From Viola odorata (taxonomy: Eukaryota; Streptophyta; Magnoliopsida; Malpighiales; Violaceae), in contig OY829546.1 in assembly GCA_963691705.1 (NCBI GenBank), positions 444,001 to 508,000 on the forward strand: 64,000 nt of DNA, read 5' to 3'. The notes under the pieces were generated by a model that saw only the letters and a list, made by a program, of their open reading frames with translations, was not told the DNA's origin and made no database searches. This document shows, piece by piece, positions 21,888-32,986 of the stretch. The position numbers and the translations under genes are program-made. Every line of letters starts with the position of its first letter. The stretch's first letter is position 1.

Positions 21888-23523
21888 TTGCAATTGGATC
21901 TTGTTGTAGAGAAATGAAGAAATTATTCTACATTTTCTTGTGGAGTTAGATTACCAGATTGAATGAGGGAGATGAGATCATCCCTTAAAAGCAAGGAAAT
22001 GGAAATAAAAATAAATTCATGGTCTAAAGTATAAGGATCTTTAAAGTTGTAGGGACTTGTTTGACCGAAAGAAAGTTGTACCACCAATAATTCAATAATA
22101 TAAGCAAGAGAATGAGCATGGCACGTTAGCAGGAACAACCAAATCTTAACCTACCTGAAATTTTACCAACTCGATCACCCAATTCCAAATTTCCTATTTT
22201 CCCAAACCCCACTTGCTTTGGCCCCCCACCCTACTGCCAATGCCAGCCATAAACAAAATGTGGAAATGAAATGACATGCTAACTTATTTTCTCCCTACGT
22301 TCTTAACCTTTCTTTATAAGAAATTAATTTCATTTGAAGATGATTTAGTGATAAAAAAAAATAGTTTTTTAAGTGTAGTTTTTTTCAGAATGATTCTCCG
22401 AGTATAATTTCTTTCATTTCTCGTACTTAAATTTGAAAAGTGAAAACCATTCAACTAGAACTAAAGTTTGTTTGTGTCTGCAACTTGTTTCTTCGTTATT
22501 TATTTGGCTTCTTCTTTATATGTTTCCCATTACAAGATTTTAATGTTGTGGACCATAAAAACAAAGTAGTGAAATTGTCCTCATTGGCATATATCCCCAC
22601 CTTCAACAAACGCAAATTAAGACAGGAATCTTGATATGCCCCAGCCCTAAAAATTTCATGACCCTCCACCAAGTCATTTCATGTATTGGTGGACCTTCCT
22701 AAGGGCTAAGGGCAAGTGCACGGTGGGAAACGGAAGCAAAACCTCAGCCATCAACAAACTTGCTAAAAGCAAGTGCCCTTGCTTAGTCACTTTTATTGTG
22801 AGCCTACCGACACTTTCTTTGGTATTTGCCTTTTTACAAAAACATGGAACCATAAGCATATGCACATGAGTGCACGTTCCCTTGTTTACATCTATGCAGC
22901 ACATGTGCAAATAAATATCCAAAGAAAACAAAAGGAATATGGACAAAACTGAGAGAACAAAAGGGAGTTCAATTCAATGTCAAATATTATTATTACTGGA
23001 GAAAAATACTGAACAGATGTAAATGTACATACTTTACACAGACTCGCACTATAAACTACTACAAAGATGGAATCCTTATAATCAAGAAATCATGAAGCAA
23101 GCTTGTCCTTCAACCTCACTCAAACTCCTGAACTTTACAAACTGCAATATGGCTTCAATCTTAAATGCTAACCACACGCAAGCAAGAATATAAGTCAACT
23201 GTGAAAGAAAAAAGAAAAATAAAACAATGTAGAGTAATCCTAACTGTGGCAAACAACGATAATCCAAATGATCGATGAAACCTATTGCTGACACCAATGG
23301 GAAGAATATAAAAATATGAGATGTGACTACCGTGTGACTAAACAATTCATGAACAGAGAATCCTATAGAATGTTCAAAATCAAATGAAGTTTTATTGAAC
23401 CGGAGGATGTTACCCTTTGCCAGTAGCTGTTGGAAGGGAGTGCTGAAGGTCCTAGGTCGTAACTGCTGCATCTCAAGCGGAGTGCATGCTTGTTTCTTCT
23501 GTCTATGATCATCCATTCCATCC
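21888..23523. other. Intergenic DNA and 3' flank of CSLC
   Basis: No gene is seen. The part next to 23,523, up to a few hundred bases away, is probably 3' UTR of the minus-strand CSLC gene; open frames there show no motif. Confidence 0.55.
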
Positions 23524-26523
23524 TTAGCTCATTTGTTCTCCAATTAAATCAAGGCCGACGATGAGGAAGGTAATGCCTTGGAAAAGAAGGAAGTAGAAAT
23601 GGACTCCCTGCGCAGATAAAAGGCTTCTACCAGAAGCAGTGAGTAGGAGGAACGCCAAAGCAAGCTCTTTCCTGTATATCTTGTTCACTTTTTTAATAGG
23701 TCCAGGAGCAGCTTCTTTCTGGTCATTCAATCGCATCAACTCTCCAATCTCTGTCTCGGAAGCTCCTCTGTGTATCGGTTTTTGGTCGATTGACTTTGAG
23801 TCCCTCTCAGCAAAGGCCAGCAAATCTGACTCGGATGACCTACCAGCCTTCTTGGTAACAACCCACTCGTAGGAGCTACCCAGCTGGAATAGCCCAGACA
23901 CCATTGCATTAAATTTGGTAACCGACATGGTGTTTTCAAAGAGTAGGTAAGGAACAAGGAAAGGGATGGATTTCGGAGAAGGAAGAATGTTGAGGAATGA
24001 CATGATAATAGGAACATAACAAATGACCCACATAGGAAGCTCAGCCTCTGGGACAAACATGGTTAAAGGAAGAATTATACAGAACAATGTGAAGGAATAG
24101 AAGGGAAGGATCAACTTTCTCAATAGGAAAAACAGAAGAATTAAGTTTGCTTTCTTCCATACTGCTATCTGCAAGATAGGAAATTTAAGGCCTTATTAGT
24201 TAAGAGTGAGTAAACTGTTGTCCAATGGCGCCCATAAATTGGCCATCAAATGTTGTTACCTTGGAAGTAATAATTGCTGGAAGACACAAGCGGAAAAGTT
24301 GCATAGGGCCAGAATGCCACCGATGTTGCTGCTTCCTGTAAGCTTCATAAGATTCAGGAACTTCACATAGGACCTGGAAGGTAACACATACAAAACCAAC
24401 TTGTCAGGAGACACCAAAATTGTGGGAAACTTTTGCACCTGCTTCTGTCTATGGAGAGGTTTGCACCAAAATTTTAGTAGTCAACAGATTACCATTTAGC
24501 AGAATTTTCAGAACTTCCAAATTTAACAGAGTAATGTCACCCTAACTAAGAATGTGTATGTCCTTGCTATGTCTTTGATAAAACAGTTGAATTCATCAAT
24601 TAAGATCTATGGAGATGTAAGAGTACCTTCACATCATTAAGGTAGATAAACTTCCAACCGTTGAGATGTGCACGAACAGCTATGTCCATGTCCTCTACGG
24701 TTGTTCTTTCAAGCCATCCACCAGACTCCTCAAGGGCCTTAATCCTCCACACACCGGCAGTTCCATTAAAACCAAAGAAATTTAACAACACACCATTAAC
24801 CTGCTGTTCCACCTCAAAATGAAAGCACAAATTAATGTTTTGGAGACGAGTCAATAGATTCTCATCCTTGTTCACGAAGGCCCATCTAGCCTGAACCAGC
24901 CCTAGTTCAGGATTCCCCTGCAATGCAAGGCAAAGAATCATGTGGAGCTATTCCTAAAACTAAAATTTGACGTCTCTTTTTTTCGAGAAAAAAAAAAAAC
25001 CCACCTTGAAGTGTGGCACTGTTAGCTTAAGAAAGTCTGGATTAGGCTGGAAGTCGGCATCAAAAATTGCAACAAACTCGTAATTCTTCACATAATCACA
25101 GCTCATAGCTGACTTGAGATTTCCAGCTTTGTAACCAGTTCTAACCAAGCGATGCCGATAAACTATGTTGATACCCTTTTGGCTCCACTTGGCAACCTCT
25201 GCCTCAATTAACCACTGGATGCTTTCATCATCAGAATCGTCAAGAACTTGAATGAGTAGACAGTCTTTAGGCCAATCAATTTGGCAAACTGCAGAGATAG
25301 ACTGCTCATAAACCTGCAATATGGCCAACGCAGAATGACTATTAATAAAGCATTGCATTTGTATTTTATACTAATACTTAAATGTATCTACTAATTGCTA
25401 ATTATAATAAGGACTCCCCCCTGTGGATGACATAATAAATCCAAGCATGTAATTTTCAATCTTTCAAGGAAATGATGACTATTATCTAAACTGTTTACTG
25501 TTCATATGAACTGTATTTGCAGTTTTATAATCTCAACATCACACATATAATCTTCAAACTTGCCAACAAACCCCAAGGCATCCATTGACTTGCGATACAG
25601 AAATAAAAGACTTCACTGAAAACATTTTCACTCTTCCAGTAGTGAAATCTTAGAATTTTGGTACATCCTATTCCTAGTCAACTAAATTTCAAATCAGTCT
25701 TTAGCCCATAATAAGCACAGCAATCATTTTGGCAGTACCTAGATACTAAATCAAGGGCAGGAATGAAATTTTGCAAAGGAAATGATAGGTTAATTACCTC
25801 CCTCTCATTACGCATAGGTATCTGAACAAGAACCATGGGGTACTCGTAACCTGATGCCTCGATATCGTCTGACTTGAATGGATCCCCTCCATCAATCCTG
25901 GGTTTAATCTTCTTGAACTTAATCCAAAAGCAACCTAAGCAAAGTATCAAGCGGTCTAAGGACTGAACAAGGAACAGGACAACGCAGAAACTTGAGAGAG
26001 CTTGAATTGCAGGTGCGATATAATCCGCTCGAAAAGTTAACCAAGCAACATAAACCAAGTGAAGAAACCCTTGCAAATCCAAAGTCCTTGGAATATGCAG
26101 ATTAGCATTCTCAAAATAATGCCATCCTTTAAAATAAGCAGCTACTTCAAAAGCCAAAATTGCCAAGGAAGTCACTAAGAACACTCTAATGATGCTTAGC
26201 ATCAATTTTCCTTTGCCTAATCTCTCGGTGGCAACAGTGACTCCTTGTCTGAATATTAGCCTTTTCTTGATGGTTCCTAGCAAAGCCCAGAAGACAGTAG
26301 CTAGCCAAGCTACACAACCGACAGCTCTATGAGCCCTGAGGAGCAAGACCCATGTGACTTGTTTTGCATTCTTGCCTCTACTCCTCTCTACAGGCCTGAA
26401 TGCAGCATCTGGGCCGTTGATTTCCACAACAGAGAAGTTGGGGTTCTCCATTTTGACCACCACAGGAGTTCCTTTGCTGCTGTTCTTAGCCCACAAATCT
26501 GCAAAATCCAATCTTTGAGCCAT
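23524..26523 (-). CDS. CSLC: CSLC xyloglucan beta-1,4-glucan synthase (CSLC5/6/8 type)
   Basis: Five exons (26,523-25,798, 25,313-25,005, 24,917-24,627, 24,373-24,260, 24,168-23,524) join to 694 residues, the normal length. CSLC enzymes are Golgi multi-pass GT2 glycosyltransferases that make the glucan backbone of xyloglucan. The start [20 protein letters not shown] matches the CSLC5/6 group. Catalytic motifs are present: DDSDD near 267-271, DAD at 327-329, VEDMD at 419-423 and QQHRW at 457-461. Membrane segments flank the catalytic loop and fill the C-terminal third, and the end is [10 protein letters not shown], as in CSLCs. One oddity: the usually invariant PMCNE is PMRNE here (Arg 238). 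Otherwise it looks intact. Confidence 0.93.
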
Positions 26524-27312
26524 TGCTTCCTCTCTAGAACTACCCAGACACTACTAGGACAAGAACCAAACAAAACCCCAAGACTAAATACACTCAAAGG
26601 TTCGAACTTTGCAAAAAATCTTCCGACCCAGATCCCAAAACCATGAAATAAAGAGACACGCTCATCATTTTTTTTTTTTAACTCAAGAAAGTGAAAGAAA
26701 CAGACTTTGATGCTAGTACTCCCCTCATGGCAAGTACAATGTGGGTAGAAGAGAGCAGAGCAAGGATGGAGAGGAAGAGTGAGGAAAGGGAGAGATGGGG
26801 TCTGTAGACTCAGTACTCTCACTCGAAGACAACCCACTAAAGGATCCAACATGGGTAAGCAAAGCAATATTAGTAACGAGGAAAGGCCTCTCTGCTTGCA
26901 GCCAATCACCATGTGTAATGTTCCAAACAACCCCCATTCCTGCCTTTAATTTACCAAAATCAGTACTGAAAAGGGAAAAATTACCACTTTACTACAATTG
27001 ACACGTCTTTATCAGCGCACACTGACATAATGGAAAGGCTTTTTTTCCTTTAAAAAGCATTAACGTTAATTTTATCTCCCCTTAAATATAAGTGGCCACT
27101 CCACCCTATATGCTTGAACTAAAGGTTAAATCTTTTTAGAAAATGATCGAAAAAAAGGAGACAGGAAATTTCTCACACCTAAAGAAAAGACTAAATTCCT
27201 TTTAGAAAATGGTCAAAGACCAAAGAGGAGAAAGATCAAAACATCCGGTGGAAATGGAGCGTAAGAGTATCAAAGGTTGACCGGAGTAGTAATTACTACC
27301 ACTAATAAAATA
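26524..27312. promoter_or_regulatory. CSLC upstream region
   Basis: It holds the presumed leader and promoter of CSLC. A purine/pyrimidine-rich stretch at about 26,660-26,820 (GAGAGA-type repeats on plus, CTCTCT on minus) is typical of plant 5' UTRs. No TATA box is assigned. Confidence 0.4.
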
Positions 27313-27571
27313 CTCCCTCCGTACCTCAATAATTGTCGTTTTAGTTTTTGCTTTTACCGTTTCGGCACGTATCTTAAAATGGCCGGCAGACGACCTATTT
27401 GAGACAATTTTACCCCTAATTTTTGCTGGGAAGTACGTTAAGGATTAACGTACGTTCAAAAAAAAATCGGATTTTTTTGGGGTCAAATAGTACCTCATCC
27501 GGCCTCCTCGATATGCGTTCCCTACTGAATATTGAGATGCGAGGAAGACAAACAATGGAGGACAGAGGGAG
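27313..27571. mobile_element. Stowaway MITE, 259-bp subfamily
   Basis: Terminal repeats CTCCCTCCGT... and ...ACAGAGGGAG are flanked by TA duplications. Internal palindromic sequence includes ACGTACG. Length is identical to the copies at 53,818 and 61,765. Confidence 0.9.
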
Positions 27572-27759
27572 TAATAAACAATTAAATTGACCAATATATT
27601 ACTAACGGAATGAATAAACAGTAAAAGCTTGTTTCCCTCTTTATTTCTTACTACAACTTAAACAAATTAGTAAACAAACAACCTCGTGAACACAGATTTA
27701 AGAAAAAGGAAAAAATCGTTTTTAATATAAAAATGTCGGTGATGACTGATAAGGAAGTA

Positions 27760-27995
27760 CTCCCTCCGTTTTCGAATAACTGTCGCTGGTTACTATTCAT
27801 GTCGCTTTGTAAAACGGCCGGAATAGTAACTATATGATCTCGAAAAAGTCCGAAATTTTTACACAACGTATATTAATCCTTCACGTACGTTGAAAAAAAA
27901 ATTTGGATTTTTTCGAGATCATATAGTTACTATTCTGACCGGCTTGAAATACGTGCTGGAATAGTAAAGTGTCAATTATTCAGAAACAGAGGGAG
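27760..27995. mobile_element. Stowaway MITE, 236-bp subfamily
   Basis: Ends CTCCCTCCG and GAGGGAG with TA on both sides. Internal CATATAGTTACTATTC-type sequence distinguishes this subfamily. It pairs with the inverted-orientation copy at 42,119-42,354, which has exactly the same length. Confidence 0.9.
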
Positions 27996-28409
27996 TAGTA
28001 TATTCTTTCGTTCTTGTATTATTATTTAAGCTTTGCAAGTCACATCATATTTTTGCCTACGTAACAAAAATTCAATTGAATTTAGGGACACCAGTAACAT
28101 CCTATTCCTATCTATATATACGTGGGTACCCAAAACAAAATTAGAAATACTCAACTTTTCCCACTTTTTTTTTTAATACTAGCACTATTAAAGGTCCCTT
28201 TCAAATTGTTTTCTAATAAGATTCTATATTCTATTAGAATTGATTTAATAATCAAAACTGTTTTTAAATAGAATATTTAAATTTGATACTTCTGTCAAGA
28301 ATAATTTTGACTATTAAATCAGATTCGAGAGAAAAACATAATCCGGTAAAAAGCTATAAAAAAATATGAAAAAATAATAATAGCGGGCGTCCATCACTTT
28401 TAATTTCCT

Positions 28410-29090
28410 CTTCAGCCACGCCACCACCGACGATCAACCGCCGCCATCTCACATCGCTCTTGGTTTCTCCCTCTTTCAACTGGGGTTGCCGCCGGCTTCA
28501 TCCTAGGGCCGGCGGCACCCCTTTTATTTTTATTTTTATTTTATCGTTATTTTTATTTTATTTCTTCAGATCTGAACAGTAGATTTAATCTATGTGCTTA
28601 GATCTGTCGAATATGTATGTTTGTGGTCGTGTTTTGTGCAGATCTGCGCTAATAAAAAGTGAAGGAAGCATCCATGATAAAATGGTAGAGATCTGTAGCT
28701 GAGTGTTGGATCTGTAGATCTGAGTGTTGGATCTACATTCGTGGGAATGCAAACTGCCACTGCGCCGTCTCCTCCGATCCAGCGCCTAAGTCCTTGATCC
28801 TCTTCCTTGTTGTGGGTGCTACCTCGCTCTCCGCTTCTGCATCGTTATTTGGTTGGTTCATCCTGATTATGCAGGATTTTTCTTTATGGTATTTATTACC
28901 ATTTTCTATCCCATCGCTATGTGTATGGGTTTGTAATAGGACTAGAAATGTCCTGGCTCTAGAGATGGGCCTTCAAATTTCCTATGTAGGAAATATCTCT
29001 GAAGGGGAATGCCCCGAGGCGACAGTGCCTGTTGTAATGGATACTTAAATTCTCTAATATATCCTATTTTCAAAAAAAAAAAAAAAAAAA
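28410..29090 (+). mobile_element. Poly(A)-tailed retroposon (LINE- or SINE-like) with 16-17 bp target duplication
   Basis: The repeat TCACTTTTAATTTCCT occurs at 28,394-28,409 and 29,091-29,106. The second copy directly follows a tail of about 18 A. The 5' part is GC-rich with CCGCCGCC and GCCGGCGGC; the middle has repeated AGATCTG motifs; the 3' part ends TATCCTATTTTC before the A run. No reverse transcriptase is encoded. It may be an internally deleted LINE or a retroposed transcript. Confidence 0.75.
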
Positions 29091-29785
29091 TCACTTTTAA
29101 TTTCCTAAACCATTCATGGATCTTATCGCCCAGCTACAGGCTTACAGCTATACAGTTATACATTTATACATTTATACATTTATACATACACACCCCACCT
29201 TTCATTTAATTTTTCAACACAATCACAAGCAAAAACCTTAGGCAGATAGTTATGGGTAAGCCTCTATTTGTCCATCACCCTCCTCCTATCTAGTATCCAG
29301 CCCATTATGCCCCACCCACCTTCCTGATCCTGTGTGTCGGTTTTCTTCTTTTTAATTGCTTGATATTAAAAATGGCATATACTTACGGTTTGAACTACAA
29401 CCTTAATCTTATAAAAAAATAAAAAAATACACTTCCTTTGAAGTGTTTGCCTTACTGTTTAATTTCAAACTTTAGTTTCTCAGTTACATTCAACATAATG
29501 CACTGACAGAATATGGTATTCAATTGAATATAGGGTCCAGAAAACTACAAAGATATTGTGCGCAATGAATCATCCATTTCTTTTCTAGCCACTAAAGTTT
29601 CTTTACCCTCCCCTATTTTGGGACACTAGTAACACTGAACCATAACCTTTCTTTGTAAAAAAACATACTGAATCATGTAACAATATAAGGCAATTGAGAG
29701 ATGCTAAGACCGAGGAAACTTCAAATCCAAAATTTGTATCCTCAACTTGACACGACAACTGGACGAGGCAATTCTCAAGTGCGGT

Positions 29786-31856
29786 CTATTTACGATGAGC
29801 CTCAATGTCTGGGGTTAAATTTGGAGGTTTCCTCTTTTTCTGCATATATTTGGTATATGAGTACCATACTCCACCGGCTGTGTTGATTACCAATCCAGAC
29901 ACGTTCAGAGTATGCACTTGCACACCACCCAGCAAGACAAAACCGAGGGTCTGATCACAAGGGAACAAATTTTAATCATCATGAATTTGAAGATTTATTA
30001 AATCAAAACTCAAGGTGAGGCTAATTTTAAATCTCACAACAATTTGGTTTATAAAAGCCTAATTAACAGTTCATTTTTGGATTTGAAGTGCCCCAAACAA
30101 AGTATCTGAGGACATACCGTGGATCCAACGCCTTTCAGAACTCCCACAATGGTTGTTGTTAGAGCAGAGTTGACTATGGTACATAAGAACATGGTATAGT
30201 TGAGAACAATTCCCATCACCAACGAAAGAATAAGGATCAGAAAAAATGACAAAGAACTACTCTGCAAGTTCAAAAAGATCAAGTTAGAGCTATTCTGTGT
30301 ATATACAGCAGATAAATCAAGCAACGCTCAAATAAGTTTTTTACCATATTGCTAATGATGAAAAAATGTTTGACAACCATATTAATGCTGCAGCATAATT
30401 CACTTAATATTAATTTTTCACATGTTCATCGTAACATGTTGATACCAAAATCTAATAGGCACTATCAGGGAATATAACGATTTCTGCAACACTTTTGAAC
30501 TCCACACCAACATTAAGATTAAACTATAATTGTATGATTTCAAATAGTAGCCTGGCTGTAGAGCCCAGATATTTAGTGGAGTCTGTATAAGGATTTCAAG
30601 TTAAGATTCTGACCTTGGCGAATAATAATGACAAGGAGTTTGGAAATTCTCCAGTAGCTATGATGACAAACATCAAAAATGGAAGAGAAAGAAAGCTGTT
30701 GTAGAACATTATCTCAATTGAAGTGAGCCCTTCCTCCACACCAGATTTCTCCACCAACACAAGATACATTGTCTGCAGTCAAAACACAATCACAATTAAC
30801 AAAGACGTGCAATTACGATTCACAGTTCAAATCCAGCACAACAACAGAATGAGTAGTCAACCTGGAAAAAAACGGAAGTTAGGGCCATGCCGTAGCCAAC
30901 AAGGTCAAAGGAAAAATCTCCCAGTGCTGCTATTATGACTCCAGCAGCAATCAATAGCACAGAAAGTGTCACCTGGTGTATGACAGAGAATTGCTTACCT
31001 CCCATTAACGCAGTACATTCAAACGTGGCCAATCAAGAGTAAGCATTTCCAAGGATTAAATAAAGCACCCATTAGATCAGTGGCTATTCGCCTACTAAAC
31101 ACGATGGATACCTATTTATAAACATACTAATTCCAAAAAAAAATGTTGCACAAACCTGTGTTGTAGGTTTTCCCTTTCCTGAAAAGAAGCCAGCAATAAG
31201 TACAGCAAGCGGTGTGAGTCTTTTTATGGCAATATACATGGGAATATTAACTCCTTTCAAGCTTGCCAAAGCAAATGCAACATTAGCATTGTAGAAAAAG
31301 GACACAGGAAACAGTCTTTTAGCTGTTTCCATTTCCAATCCCTTAGCCTTCGTATATCCCATTTGTCGACCAAAGTGTATGAGCAAAGCTGTCGCCAGTT
31401 GCTAAACACAGCACAAAGAAAATAATCAATCTGATAACACCTTAGTAAGGAATTGGAATACTTCATTTCTTAATTTATATAGTACCTGCAGCGCGAGAAG
31501 AGTCATAGAGTGAGCATACTGCATAAGAATGGCTTTATTGATAAAAACCATCGCCATTGAAGCAATCCCATAAGACAAGGCCGCAGACAAACTGCGCCAC
31601 CACAGTAACCAGAAGAGTCATCAAGTTGTTATAACAAACATTAATTAAGCTTTCAGATTAAGGAAAAAACTGGATTAGCTAATAAAGTGGGTAAGATTAA
31701 GGATAATAACATGCAGAGTGATTACTGAAGAAGAAATTAAGTTGAAATCCAGTAAAAGAAAACAATTGCAGGTGTGGCAGACTGGCAGTAAATGAAGTAC
31801 AGAGAGAAGGAGAACCTTAAAACAGAGTTGGCTTCTGCATCACTTCGATTCTCCAT
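29786..31856 (-). CDS. Nucleotide-sugar transporter, SLC35D/UGNT-like
   Basis: Seven exons (31,856-31,816, 31,591-31,486, 31,401-31,156, 30,972-30,862, 30,772-30,614, 30,261-30,118, 29,950-29,786) join in frame to 323 residues. The short first exon encodes MENRSDAEANSVL. About ten membrane segments follow. The family marks of the TPT/NST (drug-metabolite) superfamily are clear: IAIKRLTPLAVLIAGF, LCTIVNSALTTTIVGVLKG and VINTAGGVWYSYTKY, then a Lys-rich cytosolic tail (KKRKPPNL...EAHRK), as in Golgi/ER antiporters exchanging a nucleotide sugar for UMP or GMP. The substrate is not readable; the SLC35D-like signature suggests UDP-GlcNAc-type sugars. A second, truncated copy of the last exon is at 177-341. 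Confidence 0.88.
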
Positions 31857-32986
31857 GATTACTTCACAGACGAGAACAGAACTGTCACACTCAGGTCACT
31901 CCAATCACATCATCAGATCCAATCAGATTCGCATTAAAACAAAAACCTGCAAAATTAACAGTCGCTTAAAATTTGAAACCTAACTCGAACAAATCCAAAG
32001 AAGTAGAAGAAAACCGATCACTAAACAGAATCACTCATCTAACTCACATGAAGAGTACTGTGCGCAACCTTTGCTTGTAACAGTAAGGTGATTTGGTGAT
32101 TTTTGTTTTTGTTTTTGTTGGCTTTTGTTTGTTTGCTAGGATCACGAGAAAGGAGAAATGGAGTAGCGGTTTCCGGGAGTGATAAATAGTATAAAAAAAA
32201 AAGAGTAGAAAGGAGGAGGAAGGTGCGCATGGATTTTGGAAAGAGATAGAGGGGGAGGGGACAAGGCATTGGATTGGGTGTTGTTGTTGTTGTTGTGCAC
32301 CCATATGAACAAACAGCTGGCAATGGATGCAAACCCAAACAAAGCTAGCATCGCCATCACCCTCACCCTCACCCTCAGGCTCAGGCATCGTACTTGCTGG
32401 GTCGGATCGGACCGGGTGGGTGAGGTGAAGTTTCTTTGCTTACTCGCGTCCTTTTCAAGTTAATTAATTACTCCGCTCAACCCCTGCCTGAGTACGCTTA
32501 CAAGACGCGTTCTTTTAAAGTTTCCTGAGACGTCCTATTAAAAACGACGTCAAAAGGACGCGTATTTTAAAAATTTCCCGAGGTGTATTTTTAAAATTTC
32601 CTGAGGCGTAATTTTGGTAAAATATGGAAATAGGATCCTAGACGAACGAATGCTCCAGCAGTTCTGGAAATTCTTACTCCTGGATCGTCGAGAAAATAAT
32701 AAACACTACTGTCACTAGTAGTATTTACTACTACCAATAATGTAACGACATTCTTGTCTGCTATCAGTTATAATGAAAAAAAATCAATTTTAATGAAGAT
32801 TTTGGGCCTATGACTCCCCTCTTGAATCGTGACAAATAGAATCTGAGATTTCTGCAAATAATGAAAACCCCAGATAAATTACAAAAAAGAGAGGAAAACA
32901 AAACTCCCAGCTCAAACTTTCCTTTGATAATGAGGTGCTGTAAAGAATGTAAATGAACAATAATTAGTGGGACAATTCACCATAAA
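31857..32986. other. Spacer between transporter and ubiquitin protease
   Basis: It holds the transporter's upstream region, with a GTT/GTTGTT run at 32,280-32,300 and CT-rich stretches on the minus strand. At 32,480-32,620 there are short degenerate repeats of a TTTCCTGAGGCG-like unit. No gene is seen. Confidence 0.5.

Noticed and set aside
23082..23516. A 144-codon frame after the CSLC stop
   Set aside because: Same strand and directly downstream of CSLC, with no motif; it reads as 3' UTR.
26710..26930. A small gene overlapping the CSLC leader
   Set aside because: Open frames on both strands are driven by GAGA/CTCT tracts typical of plant leaders.
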